The position numbers were made by a program, and so were the translations under genes. 64,000 nucleotides of DNA from Gluconobacter kondonii (GTDB lineage: Bacteria; Pseudomonadota; Alphaproteobacteria; Acetobacterales; Acetobacteraceae). The notes below the pieces were generated by a model, which was given only the letters and a program-made list of their open reading frames with translations, did no database searches and was not told where the DNA came from. Where the stretch lies: NCBI RefSeq assembly GCF_002723995.1, contig NZ_BEWP01000001.1:124001-188000 (forward strand), read 5' to 3'. Below, one piece after another: positions 36,053 to 43,846 of the stretch. Position 1 is the stretch's first letter; each line of letters begins with the position of its first letter.

Positions 36053-36883
36053 CTAGCGCAGGCTCGCCGCCAGAAGGTCGAACGTCGTGTGGTCGGCCTC
36101 AGGGTCAACACCGAACCACGCCCGAAACCCGGCCCTCGCCTGATGGACGAGCATCCCCAGACCATCCACCGTCCGCAGTCCGCGCGCCTGAGCTGCCAAC
36201 ACCAGAGGCGTCTCGCGCGGTGTGTAGACGATATCGGTCACGCACAGCCCCGGTGCAGCCTCTCGCAACGCGGAATCCCAGTCCATGCCGGGCTTGCCCC
36301 CCATCCCCATGGAGGTGGCATTCACCAGAAGCGAACAACCCGACAGCAGGGACGGCCATTCGTACCACGCGACGGCCTCACCGCCGCCAAGGGCCCCGAC
36401 CAGTCCTTCGGCTCGCTCCAGCGTCCGGTTCGTAATCACAACCTCGCAGCCCCGGTCCAGCAGCGCAGCCGCCACGGCCCGCGCTGCACCACCTGCGCCC
36501 AGAATCAGCGCGCGGCCAGCAATCGCGACATCATGCGCGCCCAGATTATCGCAAAATCCCGTTCCGTCCGTGCAGTCACCGATGATCCGTCCCGCCACGA
36601 AACAGATCGTGTTTACGGCTCCCGCCCGTTTGGCGGTCGGAGTGAGTTCGTCACAGGCGCGCATCGCGGCTTCCTTGTGCGGAATCGTGACATTCACGCC
36701 CTGAAAACCCGCTGCTGCGAGCCCGCGCAACGCCTGATCGAACCCTTCAGGCCGCGTTGGCAACGGCACATAGGCGCCATTCACCCCGTTCACCCGGCAC
36801 CAATGGTTATGCATCATGGGAGAGCGCGAATGTTCAACGGGCCATCCCATGACGCCGGCGAGTTTCGTATGCCCGTCAATCAT
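36053..36883 (-). CDS. aroE: Shikimate dehydrogenase
   Basis: NADP-dependent reduction of dehydroshikimate. It has GVMGWPVEHSRSPMMHNHW near the N-terminus, NVTIPHKEAAM with the catalytic lysine, the nucleotide-binding ILGAGGAARAV and the C-terminal GLGMLVHQARAGF. ATG 36883 overlaps the stop of the upstream amidohydrolase by four bases. Length 276 aa is normal. Confidence 0.96.
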   Translation of the reverse strand: MIDGHTKLAGVMGWPVEHSRSPMMHNHWCRVNGVNGAYVPLPTRPEGFDQALRGLAAAGFQGVNVTIPHKEAAMRACDELTPTAKRAGAVNTICFVAGRIIGDCTDGTGFCDNLGAHDVAIAGRALILGAGGAARAVAAALLDRGCEVVITNRTLERAEGLVGALGGGEAVAWYEWPSLLSGCSLLVNATSMGMGGKPGMDWDSALREAAPGLCVTDIVYTPRETPLVLAAQARGLRTVDGLGMLVHQARAGFRAWFGVDPEADHTTFDLLAASLR

Positions 36884-37644
36884 GCTGCCAGCCTTTCCCA
36901 GACTTTCAGCAACAGAAGCGCCAAACGCTCGGCCCATGCCCGCTGCCCCTCTTTTTCAAGGATCAGATCCTGCCGGATTTCGATTTCCAGATAAGGCAGG
37001 CCCGCCGCTTCCGCATGGCGCGGCACCGTGTAGTCGGACGTATCGGTCAGGACGTAAGGCTCGTTATCGCCCACGCACAGCGCACTGTCTTCGCGCAGCA
37101 GATCCAGCGCGATCGACGCCATACGGCTGTCCTGATTGTGCAAAATGCCGATCTGCCACGGGCGGTCTTTCCCGTTCATCTGCGGCGTAAAACTGTGCAG
37201 CGCAATCAGCGCCGTCGGACGCGAACCGCGCTCGGCCAGAACCTCCGCGATCGTGTCATGATACGGATGCAGGATTTCCCGCTCACGCTGCGCCCGGCAA
37301 CTCTCCTGAGCCGCCTGATTAACCGGAACCGGCGTACCATCACTCACACCCGGCATGGAGGTCGGGTGGCCGGGTGCGCGGTTGCAGTCGATCACGAGCC
37401 TTGAATAGACCTGCTCGATCAGCGCCGCGCCCAGCGTTTCATGCAGCACGCGCCCGACACCGACGATGCCGATATCCCAGGCGATGTGCCGGTCCCAGTC
37501 CTCGGTCTGCACCCCCATGTCTCCCAGCGCATCCGGCACCGCCCGCCCTGCGTGATCGCTCACGAATACGAACGGAGACGGTGTCTTTTCAGGAAAAAGA
37601 AGGAAGGGTGCCGGGTCATTGGCGCCAAGAAGGGGAGCAGACAT
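36880..37644 (-). CDS. N-formylglutamate amidohydrolase family protein
   Basis: FGase (PF05013) family, zinc hydrolase of N-formyl-L-glutamate or related formyl amides. Visible motifs are FVSDHAGRAVP, YSRLVIDCNRAPGHP, and ALHSFTPQM. The gene has no histidine-degradation neighbours, so its natural substrate is uncertain. It follows the TlpA-like gene by 16 bp and is coupled to aroE. Confidence 0.88.
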   Translation of the reverse strand: MSAPLLGANDPAPFLLFPEKTPSPFVFVSDHAGRAVPDALGDMGVQTEDWDRHIAWDIGIVGVGRVLHETLGAALIEQVYSRLVIDCNRAPGHPTSMPGVSDGTPVPVNQAAQESCRAQREREILHPYHDTIAEVLAERGSRPTALIALHSFTPQMNGKDRPWQIGILHNQDSRMASIALDLLREDSALCVGDNEPYVLTDTSDYTVPRHAEAAGLPYLEIEIRQDLILEKEGQRAWAERLALLLLKVWERLAA

Positions 37645-37660
37645 CAGGACTTTACTCTTA

Positions 37661-38320
37661 CTATCCAGCCAGAGCCTGCACAGTATGCCTCACAGCGTCC
37701 GCAGACCAGTCCATGTTCCCGATGGATTCCGCCACGACTTCGCCTTTCGCATTCAGGATCAGCGACCGGGGCACGCCATGCAAGGACATGACATTTGGTG
37801 TCAGGCTCTTCAGATCATCCGGGCGCACCTGCTGGATCGATTGGATCAGCGCCGCCTGATCGGCCGTTTCCATCATCACTGCTGAAAGCGGATCGACCAG
37901 GATCGGCAGGGCATCAATGCCGTGGCTGTCATAAAACGCCCTGACCTTTGGAATCGTGCTGCCACGCACAGCGACGGCGACGATCTGCGGTCCCTCGGCG
38001 CCCAACGCCTTGGCCGTTGCATTCACCGAAGGAAGTTCGCGGATGCAGGGCGGGCACCATGTTGCCCAGAAATGCAGGATGAACGGTTTGCCATACCAGT
38101 GCGACAGCGGCACGTCCTGATCCTGCTCGTTCTTCACGCTCAGCGGCGGCAGAACTTTCGGCACAGCCAGTTTACCGAAAGAATTTGGTTCGAAAGCCAG
38201 CCCCTTGCCAGCTTCTTCCTTTGCCGCTGTTGCAGCAATCGCCCGTCCCGAAACCAGAAGGGCACCGGCTCCGCCTAAGAGATGACCCATGAGATGACGG
38301 CGCGTCAGGGGAAAAGTCAT
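37661..38320 (-). CDS. TlpA/ResA-like thioredoxin-fold protein 1
   Basis: Exported thiol-disulfide protein. The N-terminus TRRHLMGHLLGGAGALLVSG is a twin-arginine-like signal peptide with probable cleavage after AIAATA. The active site is FWATWCPPC; the cis-Pro loop is GVPRSLIL near residue 183. It is the last of three adjacent members of this family. The start could be ATG 38320 or 38341; the first has GGA upstream. Likely periplasmic reductant, perhaps for cytochrome c or protein thiols; substrate is not shown. Confidence 0.85.
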   Translation of the reverse strand: MTFPLTRRHLMGHLLGGAGALLVSGRAIAATAAKEEAGKGLAFEPNSFGKLAVPKVLPPLSVKNEQDQDVPLSHWYGKPFILHFWATWCPPCIRELPSVNATAKALGAEGPQIVAVAVRGSTIPKVRAFYDSHGIDALPILVDPLSAVMMETADQAALIQSIQQVRPDDLKSLTPNVMSLHGVPRSLILNAKGEVVAESIGNMDWSADAVRHTVQALAG

Positions 38321-38358
38321 GTTGGAAATCCGTTCTTTCATTTCTACTTTATCGCGTC

Positions 38359-38940
38359 TCAGGCAGTCGTGGCGGCAAGCACCTGATGAAGCACGCCAAC
38401 GGCATCGGAAGCGCCCCAGTCCAACGGACCGGCCGCCGTCGCGCGAATGCGCCCTGCATCATCAATCAGGAATGTTACAGGGATGGCAAGCGCCGCAGCC
38501 CGGTACCAGTCTTTCAGAGCCGTCCCGTCCACTGTCCATGCGGGCAAATCTGCAATGCCGTTTCGACCCAGAAACGCACGAACATCGTCGGGCGATCCAC
38601 TTGAAACCGCGACCGGAACAACAGGGCAATCTGTCCCCCATGCCCGCATGAACCCCACCAAAGCAGGCAGTTCATGACGGCAGGGCGGACACCATGTCGC
38701 CCAGACATGCAGCAGGAAAGGCGCTCCCCGACGCGAGACAAGTGACGAATGCGCACCTTCAGGGCCGGACAGCGAAAGCGTAACGGATTCCGAGACGGGC
38801 CGCCCCGGCATCAGCCGCTCAATCGGCATCCCACGGCGCACAACCGTCCCGGCCAGTTTCGAAGCTCCGACCCCGACCAGAACCGCAAGACCTGCCGTTC
38901 CCAAAACAAGGCTCCGCCGACTGGCCAGCCCACCGCTCAC
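38359..38940 (-). CDS. TlpA/ResA-like thioredoxin-fold protein 2
   Basis: Product of 193 aa: a twin-arginine-like motif SRRSLVLGTAGLAVLVGVG forms an N-terminal signal or anchor, then the domain with WATWCPPC at about residues 80-87 and a cis-Pro loop AIPVTFLI near 153. It starts with GTG that overlaps the stop of TlpA-like 3 (GTGA), so it is coupled to it. The 35 residues after the anchor are likely a linker. Confidence 0.85.
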   Translation of the reverse strand: MSGGLASRRSLVLGTAGLAVLVGVGASKLAGTVVRRGMPIERLMPGRPVSESVTLSLSGPEGAHSSLVSRRGAPFLLHVWATWCPPCRHELPALVGFMRAWGTDCPVVPVAVSSGSPDDVRAFLGRNGIADLPAWTVDGTALKDWYRAAALAIPVTFLIDDAGRIRATAAGPLDWGASDAVGVLHQVLAATTA

Positions 38941-39536
38941 GCGGGCTTGGACGCCTGAAGGCCCGACAGGATCTTTTCAAAAGAGGCCTGACTGTCCGGC
39001 GCGCTCCACGCCATTTCCCCTTCGACACTGGCGCGCAACCGTCCCTGCGAATCAACCACGCAGGTCATGGGAAGGCTTGGCTCGCCGGACGTGAACCATT
39101 GAGAAAACTCATGCTGGTCCAGCGTCCAGGGCGCGATATGCGGCAGATTGCCCTGCGCCAGAAAGATCATCACTTTCGGCAGCGGACTCGCCACGGCGAC
39201 TGGAATGACAGGAATGCTGGCTCCGGTTTTCTCGATGAACGCATTCAGTGCAGGAAGCTCGAGCCTGCACGGCGGGCACCATGTCGCCCAAAGATGCAGA
39301 ATAAAGGGCCGCCCCCTCAACGAGGAGAGTGCCAACATCGTGCCCTCCGGTCCCTTAAGCTGGAAATTCACGGGCTCCAACTTAGGCGCGCCGGGCGCGA
39401 GCGAGGGCAGCACTGGCTGTGCTCCATCCGCCGCGCGGGCGGAATTCCCCAGCCCGCAATTGCAGAGGGAGGCTGCCGCAGCTAGGCTGGCAGCTCCTCC
39501 AAGAAGGGTTCGCCGGTCGATCTGCTTCCGAATCAT
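38937..39536 (-). CDS. TlpA/ResA-like thioredoxin-fold protein 3
   Basis: First gene of the triplet. The N-terminus [18 protein letters not shown] is a twin-arginine-like signal; a Cys pair in CNCG follows but does not fit a lipobox well. Active site WATWCPPC, cis-Pro loop [11 protein letters not shown] 39536 is preferred because it leaves 15 bp to the divergent argH start; an upstream ATG at 39578 would overlap argH. No strong ribosome binding site is visible. Confidence 0.84.
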   Translation of the reverse strand: MIRKQIDRRTLLGGAASLAAAASLCNCGLGNSARAADGAQPVLPSLAPGAPKLEPVNFQLKGPEGTMLALSSLRGRPFILHLWATWCPPCRLELPALNAFIEKTGASIPVIPVAVASPLPKVMIFLAQGNLPHIAPWTLDQHEFSQWFTSGEPSLPMTCVVDSQGRLRASVEGEMAWSAPDSQASFEKILSGLQASKPA

Positions 39537-39551
39537 CTGCTTACGGTTATC

Positions 39552-40997
39552 ATGAAAAACGCTCCTGTCGACACACAATCAGATGCCGCCACGTCCTTTG
39601 AAGGCACTGCCGCCAATCCGCAATGGGGTGGCCGCTTTGCCTCAGGCCCTGCCGCCATCATGGGTGAGATCAACGCCTCCATCGGATTTGACAAGATCCT
39701 GTGGCGACAGGACATCCGCGGCTCTCTCGCACACGCTGCCATGCTCCAGAAAGTCGGCCTGCTGACCGAGACGGAACTTGCCGAAATCCGTCAGGGCCTT
39801 GGTGATATCGCGCAGGAAATCGGCGAAGGGCGCTTCGAGTTCTCCCCGGCCCTCGAAGACATCCACATGAACATCGAGGCACGTCTGTCCGAGCGGATTG
39901 GCGAGGCCGGCAAACGCCTGCACACGGCCCGCTCGCGCAACGATCAGGTCGCCACCGATTTTCGCCTCTGGGTCCGCGATGCCATCGACGGCCTTCAGGA
40001 CCAGACCGCCGCCCTGATGCGTTCCCTCGCCACCCGCGCGCTGGAACACGCCGCAACGCCGATGCCCGGCTTCACCCATCTTCAGGTTGCCCAGCCGGTC
40101 ACGTTCGGACATCATCTTCTGGCTTATGTCGAGATGCTGTCGCGCGATCGGGGCCGCCTGCGTGACGCTCGTGCGCGGCTGAACGAATGCCCACTCGGCT
40201 CGGCAGCCCTCGCCGGAACGTCCTTCCCGATCGACCGTCGCATGACGGCTGCAGCGCTGGATTTCGACCGCCCGACCGCCAATTCGCTCGATGCGGTTTC
40301 GGATCGCGATTTCGCGCTCGAATTTCTCTCCGCCCTGTCGCTTCAGGCCATGCATCTGTCGCGGCTGGCGGAAGAAATCGTGATGTGGGCCTCTGCGCCC
40401 TTCGGTTTCGTCACGCTGTCCGATGCCTTCACAACCGGCTCGTCCATCATGCCGCAAAAGCGCAACCCGGACGCCGCCGAACTGGTTCGCGCCAAGATCG
40501 GCCGGATCATGGGCGATTTCGTGGGTCTGCTGACGGTCATGAAGGGTCTGCCGCTCGCCTATGCCAAGGACACGCAGGAAGACAAGGAACCCGTCTTCGA
40601 CGCCACCGAGGCCATGACGCTTTCCCTCGCCGCCATGGACGGCATGATCCGGGACCTCAAGGCCAACGCTTCCCGGATGCGCGAAGTCGCGGGCATGGGC
40701 TTCTCCACGGCCACGGACCTTGCCGACTGGCTGGTCCGCGAACTCCGCGTCCCCTTCCGCACCGCCCATCACGTCACTGGTCGGCTCGTCGGCATGGCGG
40801 AACAGAAAGGCTGCGATCTGGCGGATCTGTCGCTTGGCGAAATGCAGTCCGTCGAACCGCAGATCAACGCGGGCGTTTTCGATGTTCTGACCGTTGAGGC
40901 CTCTCTTGCGTCCCGCACCAGCGAAGGCGGCACCGCACCGGCCAATGTGACGCATCAGGCCAAAGCGTGGCTCGCAAAACTCGGAGAATCCGCATGA
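39552..40997 (+). CDS. argH: Argininosuccinate lyase
   Basis: Last step of arginine synthesis. The superfamily signature [12 protein letters not shown] is near residue 295, with [16 protein letters not shown] and [13 protein letters not shown] before it. Length 481 aa is normal. It is divergent from the tlpA-like gene with only 15 bp between starts, so its promoter must lie within that gene. It overlaps the next gene by four bases. Confidence 0.97.
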   Translation: MKNAPVDTQSDAATSFEGTAANPQWGGRFASGPAAIMGEINASIGFDKILWRQDIRGSLAHAAMLQKVGLLTETELAEIRQGLGDIAQEIGEGRFEFSPALEDIHMNIEARLSERIGEAGKRLHTARSRNDQVATDFRLWVRDAIDGLQDQTAALMRSLATRALEHAATPMPGFTHLQVAQPVTFGHHLLAYVEMLSRDRGRLRDARARLNECPLGSAALAGTSFPIDRRMTAAALDFDRPTANSLDAVSDRDFALEFLSALSLQAMHLSRLAEEIVMWASAPFGFVTLSDAFTTGSSIMPQKRNPDAAELVRAKIGRIMGDFVGLLTVMKGLPLAYAKDTQEDKEPVFDATEAMTLSLAAMDGMIRDLKANASRMREVAGMGFSTATDLADWLVRELRVPFRTAHHVTGRLVGMAEQKGCDLADLSLGEMQSVEPQINAGVFDVLTVEASLASRTSEGGTAPANVTHQAKAWLAKLGESA

Positions 40998-41125
40998 AAA
41001 CCCTGCTGCTCGTCAGCATGGCGGTTATGGCTCTCAGCCTGACCGCCTGCGGCAAGAAAGGCGCGCCACACGCCCCCGGCCCCGCGCAGGACATCACCTA
41101 TCCGGGGACCTACCCGCCGGAATAA
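40994..41125 (+). CDS. lptM: LptM (YifL)-like small lipoprotein, 43 aa
   Basis: Starts at ATG overlapping the argH stop (ATGA). It encodes a short lipoprotein: a signal peptide [16 protein letters not shown] followed by [14 protein letters not shown], matching the LPAM_2/LptM pattern in which the acylated Cys is followed by GKKG or GQKG and a Pro-rich tail. LptM in E. coli helps LptD mature in the LPS translocon. Its last 32 bases overlap the convergent gluQ gene. In many proteobacteria this gene lies next to lysA or dapF; here lysA is 7 kb away. Confidence 0.82.
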   Translation: MKTLLLVSMAVMALSLTACGKKGAPHAPGPAQDITYPGTYPPE

Positions 41126-41954
41126 AGCTCTCTTTCAAAGCCTGCCGCACCAGTGGATGGTCCAGAACCTGTCGGGCCGTCCACCCTTTCTGCCGCAGAA
41201 CCCGCACGCCTTCAGCCCCATCCCGTTTGGACAGCTTCTGCCCATCCGCGCCCATGATAAGTGCATGATGGGCATAGACTGGTTCCGGCCAGCCCATCAG
41301 GTCCTGCAACACCCGCTGCACTGACGTAGCCTCGTACAAATCCCGCCCGCGCGTTACGGTCGTCACGCCTTGCAGCGCATCATCACGAGTGACGCACAGA
41401 TGATACGACACACCCGTATCCCGCCTCGCCAGAACAATATCACCGAACGCCCCGGCCTGCCCTGCAATCTGCCCATGCCCCAGTTCGTGCCAGCCAGGCA
41501 CTTCCTGCAACACATCAAGCGCCCGCCCCATATCGAGCCGCCAGACCGGCTCCCGACCTGCATGCAGCGCGCCATGCCGACAGGTTCCCGGATACACGAC
41601 GCTCCCGTCCGGCGCGGTCTGCGTCGCGGCGTCGGCAATCTCCCGCCGCGTGCAGAAACACGGATAGAGCAGCCTCCGCTCCCGCAGAGTTTCCAGTACG
41701 GAATGATATTCAGACAAATGTCTGGACTGCCGCCGAACCGGCGCGTCTGACGACAATCCAAGCCAGTCCAGATCCTCCCGCAGCGCTGTTGTTAGCTCCG
41801 GCGTACAGCGCGTCGTATCAATATCCTCGATACGGATCAGGAACCTTCCGCCCTCACTCGCCATGATCCGCGAATAGAGCCCTGACACCACATGTCCCAG
41901 ATGCAGAAAGCCCGTAGGACTCGGCGCAAATCGTGTTGTGGCGGGAAGCGTCAT
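41094..41954 (-). CDS. gluQ: Glutamyl-Q tRNA(Asp) synthetase
   Basis: Truncated glutamyl-tRNA synthetase paralogue that adds Glu to queuosine of tRNA-Asp. It has RFAPSPTGFLHLGH at the N-terminus, the zinc-binding CFCTRREIAD plus YPGTC and QKLSKRDGAEG as the KMSKS-like loop. Length 286 aa lacks the anticodon-binding domain, as expected. Its 3' end overlaps the small lipoprotein gene on the other strand. Confidence 0.93.
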   Translation of the reverse strand: MTLPATTRFAPSPTGFLHLGHVVSGLYSRIMASEGGRFLIRIEDIDTTRCTPELTTALREDLDWLGLSSDAPVRRQSRHLSEYHSVLETLRERRLLYPCFCTRREIADAATQTAPDGSVVYPGTCRHGALHAGREPVWRLDMGRALDVLQEVPGWHELGHGQIAGQAGAFGDIVLARRDTGVSYHLCVTRDDALQGVTTVTRGRDLYEATSVQRVLQDLMGWPEPVYAHHALIMGADGQKLSKRDGAEGVRVLRQKGWTARQVLDHPLVRQALKESFIPAGRSPDR

Positions 41955-42096
41955 GAATGTGTCACCAGCGTTTGCTTGCGGTCCGCGCAGTTTACTGGAA
42001 TAGTTTCTTCAAAGAAGCCGACGACACGTGTTTTCCCGCTGTTTGTCCCGTTTTCATTCGGCGCCTAACCCCGCATGTGTCGTCCTTGCAGAAAGG

Positions 42097-42669
42097 ATGC
42101 GTGTGGTGTCCGTCAGCGGTCAGCATTTTCCGGCTCTTGTCCTGAACGCGGATTTCCGTCCGCTGTCCTATTTCCCGCTCTCGCTCTGGTCATGGCAGGA
42201 AGCCGTCAAGGCCGTCTTTCTCGATCGCGTCTCGGTCCTTTCGGAATATGAAGACGCCGTCGTCCACTCCCCGAGCCAGAGCATGCGCCTTCCCAGCGTG
42301 ATCGCCCTGAAAGACTATATTCCCAGCGCGCGCAAACCGGCTTTTACGCGCTTCAACGTCTTCCTACGGGACAATTTCTCGTGTCAGTACTGCCACGACC
42401 GATTGCCCACGCACGAACTGACCTTCGATCATGTCATCCCGCGCGCGCGCGGTGGCCGCACCACATGGGAAAATGTCGTCACCGCCTGTAGCCCCTGCAA
42501 CCTGCTCAAAGGCTCAAAACTGCCAAGCGAACTCGGCATGCACCCGCATCGCAAGCCGGTCCAGCCCAGCAGCCGCCTTCTTCAGGAAAATGGCCGGACC
42601 TTCCCGCCCCATTACCTTCACGAAAGCTGGCGCGATTATCTGTACTGGAATACCGAACTCGAAACCTGA
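42097..42669 (+). CDS. HNH endonuclease family protein
   Basis: Small protein common in alphaproteobacteria. The zinc-binding pair CQYCHD, the catalytic LTFDHVIPRARGG and a second CSPC motif with NLLKG form a complete HNH site around residues 95-145. The N-terminal half VLNADFRPLSYFPLSLWSWQEAVKAV is the family-specific part. AAAGG lies directly before ATG 42097, so GTG 42103 or 42106 are alternatives. No mobile-element context, so it is more likely a housekeeping member than a homing enzyme. Confidence 0.88.
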   Translation: MRVVSVSGQHFPALVLNADFRPLSYFPLSLWSWQEAVKAVFLDRVSVLSEYEDAVVHSPSQSMRLPSVIALKDYIPSARKPAFTRFNVFLRDNFSCQYCHDRLPTHELTFDHVIPRARGGRTTWENVVTACSPCNLLKGSKLPSELGMHPHRKPVQPSSRLLQENGRTFPPHYLHESWRDYLYWNTELET

Positions 42670-42722
42670 GCAGACGTTCTGTTGATCCCCATTCTGCCCA
42701 ACTTCTGTAAGGATGATTTTCC

Positions 42723-43169
42723 ATGCGTACAGGACTTATGCTCACAGCACTCGCCCTCGGTCTTTCCGTCACAGCCCTCCCGGCTTCCGCCGAGACCCTG
42801 CATCTTTTTGGCCCCTTCAAGGGCGAACATGGTGCCACAACGCCGATCAAGGGTTCGGCGTCCGCCATGCTGGACACCACGAAAAACACCCTGACCTACC
42901 GCTTCGAAGATAATGGCCTGTCTGGTCCCGTTACGGCGATCCATCTTCATGGCCCCGCAGATGCAGGTGAAGACGCAGGCGTTCTGGCCCCGATCAACGG
43001 TCCTTACACCACCCGCATGACCGGCACACTCCAGCTCACGCCTGATCAGGTGAAGGACGTTCAGGCCGGACGGAGCTATATCAATCTTCACACGGAAAAA
43101 TTCCCGGACGGGGAAGCCCGCGCCCAACTCACCACGGAACTGACCGGCCACCGCCACCACGCGGAATAA
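42723..43169 (+). CDS. Secreted CHRD-domain protein
   Basis: Signal peptide ends at PASAE (about residue 23). The mature 125 aa follow the CHRD pattern, with PVTAIHLHGPADAGEDAG and the AGRSYINLHTEKFPDGEARAQL segment. Function unknown. TAAGGA is about nine bases before the start, and a strong terminator follows. A single-gene unit is likely. Confidence 0.86.
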   Translation: MRTGLMLTALALGLSVTALPASAETLHLFGPFKGEHGATTPIKGSASAMLDTTKNTLTYRFEDNGLSGPVTAIHLHGPADAGEDAGVLAPINGPYTTRMTGTLQLTPDQVKDVQAGRSYINLHTEKFPDGEARAQLTTELTGHRHHAE

Positions 43170-43189
43170 GACTGTCATCACGGCAATTT

Positions 43190-43225
43190 AAAAAAGGCCT
43201 GCCCCTCACAGGGCAGGCCTTTTTC
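43190..43225. terminator. Strong bidirectional terminator
   Basis: AAAAAAGGCCTGCCC, loop CTCACA, GGGCAGGCCTTTTT, a 9-bp GC-rich stem extended by A/T runs. It ends the CHRD gene and lies downstream of the convergent repeat protein gene. Confidence 0.93.
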
Positions 43226-43261
43226 ATGAGACTGGCAACAGATCCAGTCTGGCGGGCGGTT

Positions 43262-43675
43262 TTATTCGCCTGTCGTGGAATTTTTCGTGGCGGGAGCCTT
43301 GGCGGGCTGTCCCGGATCAAGATCATGCACGGCTTTTTTCGTCCAGACGCTGGTGTCATGTACCGCATCCTTTGTGCCGTTCTTGGTGGCCTTCCACCCC
43401 TTCTCGCCTTCCTTGCCAGTCCAGTGAGCCGCATCGGAGACGCCATTTTTCGTAGCGTCCCAGCCTTTGACGCTCTCTTTCTTCGTCCATTGCGCCGCAT
43501 CGGACGTGTCATGACGAACCGCAGCCCAGGACTGACGCACACTCCGGCACAGATCGGTTTCACAGGGCTTCTCAGCGGAGTCAGCCGCCATAGCCTGCGA
43601 AGCCATTCCCAGCGGCAGCGCGGCCAGAGCAGCAAGAAGCAGAGGGGCGGAAGAGGAAATGAACCGGATCGACAT
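43262..43675 (-). CDS. Secreted protein with 22-residue tandem repeats
   Basis: Signal peptide MSIRFISSSAPLLLAALAAL leads to cleavage near AMAAD (about residue 31). The mature part is polar with two near-identical 22-residue units (58-79, 80-101 from the ATG), each with SDAAxWTxKE and KGWxATKNG, and a degenerate third unit at DAVHDTSVWTKKAV. Two Cys in PCETDLCRS may pair. It looks like a stress-type or envelope protein; I do not recognise the family. ATG 43675 is chosen because the signal peptide begins there. Confidence 0.8.
   Translation of the reverse strand: MSIRFISSSAPLLLAALAALPLGMASQAMAADSAEKPCETDLCRSVRQSWAAVRHDTSDAAQWTKKESVKGWDATKNGVSDAAHWTGKEGEKGWKATKNGTKDAVHDTSVWTKKAVHDLDPGQPAKAPATKNSTTGE
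43373..43504 (-). repeat. Two 66-bp in-frame tandem repeat units
   Basis: Two adjacent units encode the 22-residue repeats of the secreted protein; protein identity is about 75 percent by eye, with conserved W, GW and ATKNG positions. Confidence 0.8.
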
Positions 43676-43774
43676 CGTAAGTCTCCTGTTTTCAGAGACA
43701 TACACCCTGTCATCCTCCACAAGGTCGGACAAGCCCAACACAGCTTTCCCGTCGCAACACACAGCAGTTACAAT

Positions 43775-43804
43775 AAAAAACCCCGCATCACTGCGGGGTT
43801 TTCA
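43775..43804. terminator. Terminator downstream of guaA
   Basis: AAAAAACCCCGCA, loop TCAC, TGCGGGGTTTTC. On the minus strand it ends in a long T run (TTTTTTATTG), so it is oriented to end guaA; it also lies just upstream of the repeat-protein gene. Confidence 0.88.
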
Positions 43805-43846
43805 GCACGTCAAACCTGAACAGCTTCAAGCACTAACGAAGCAAAA

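Noticed and set aside
42097-42669. HNH protein as a homing endonuclease or defence nuclease
   Set aside because: No intron, intein, restriction partner or mobile-element neighbour. The N-terminal family part is conserved in many alphaproteobacteria, so a core gene is more likely.
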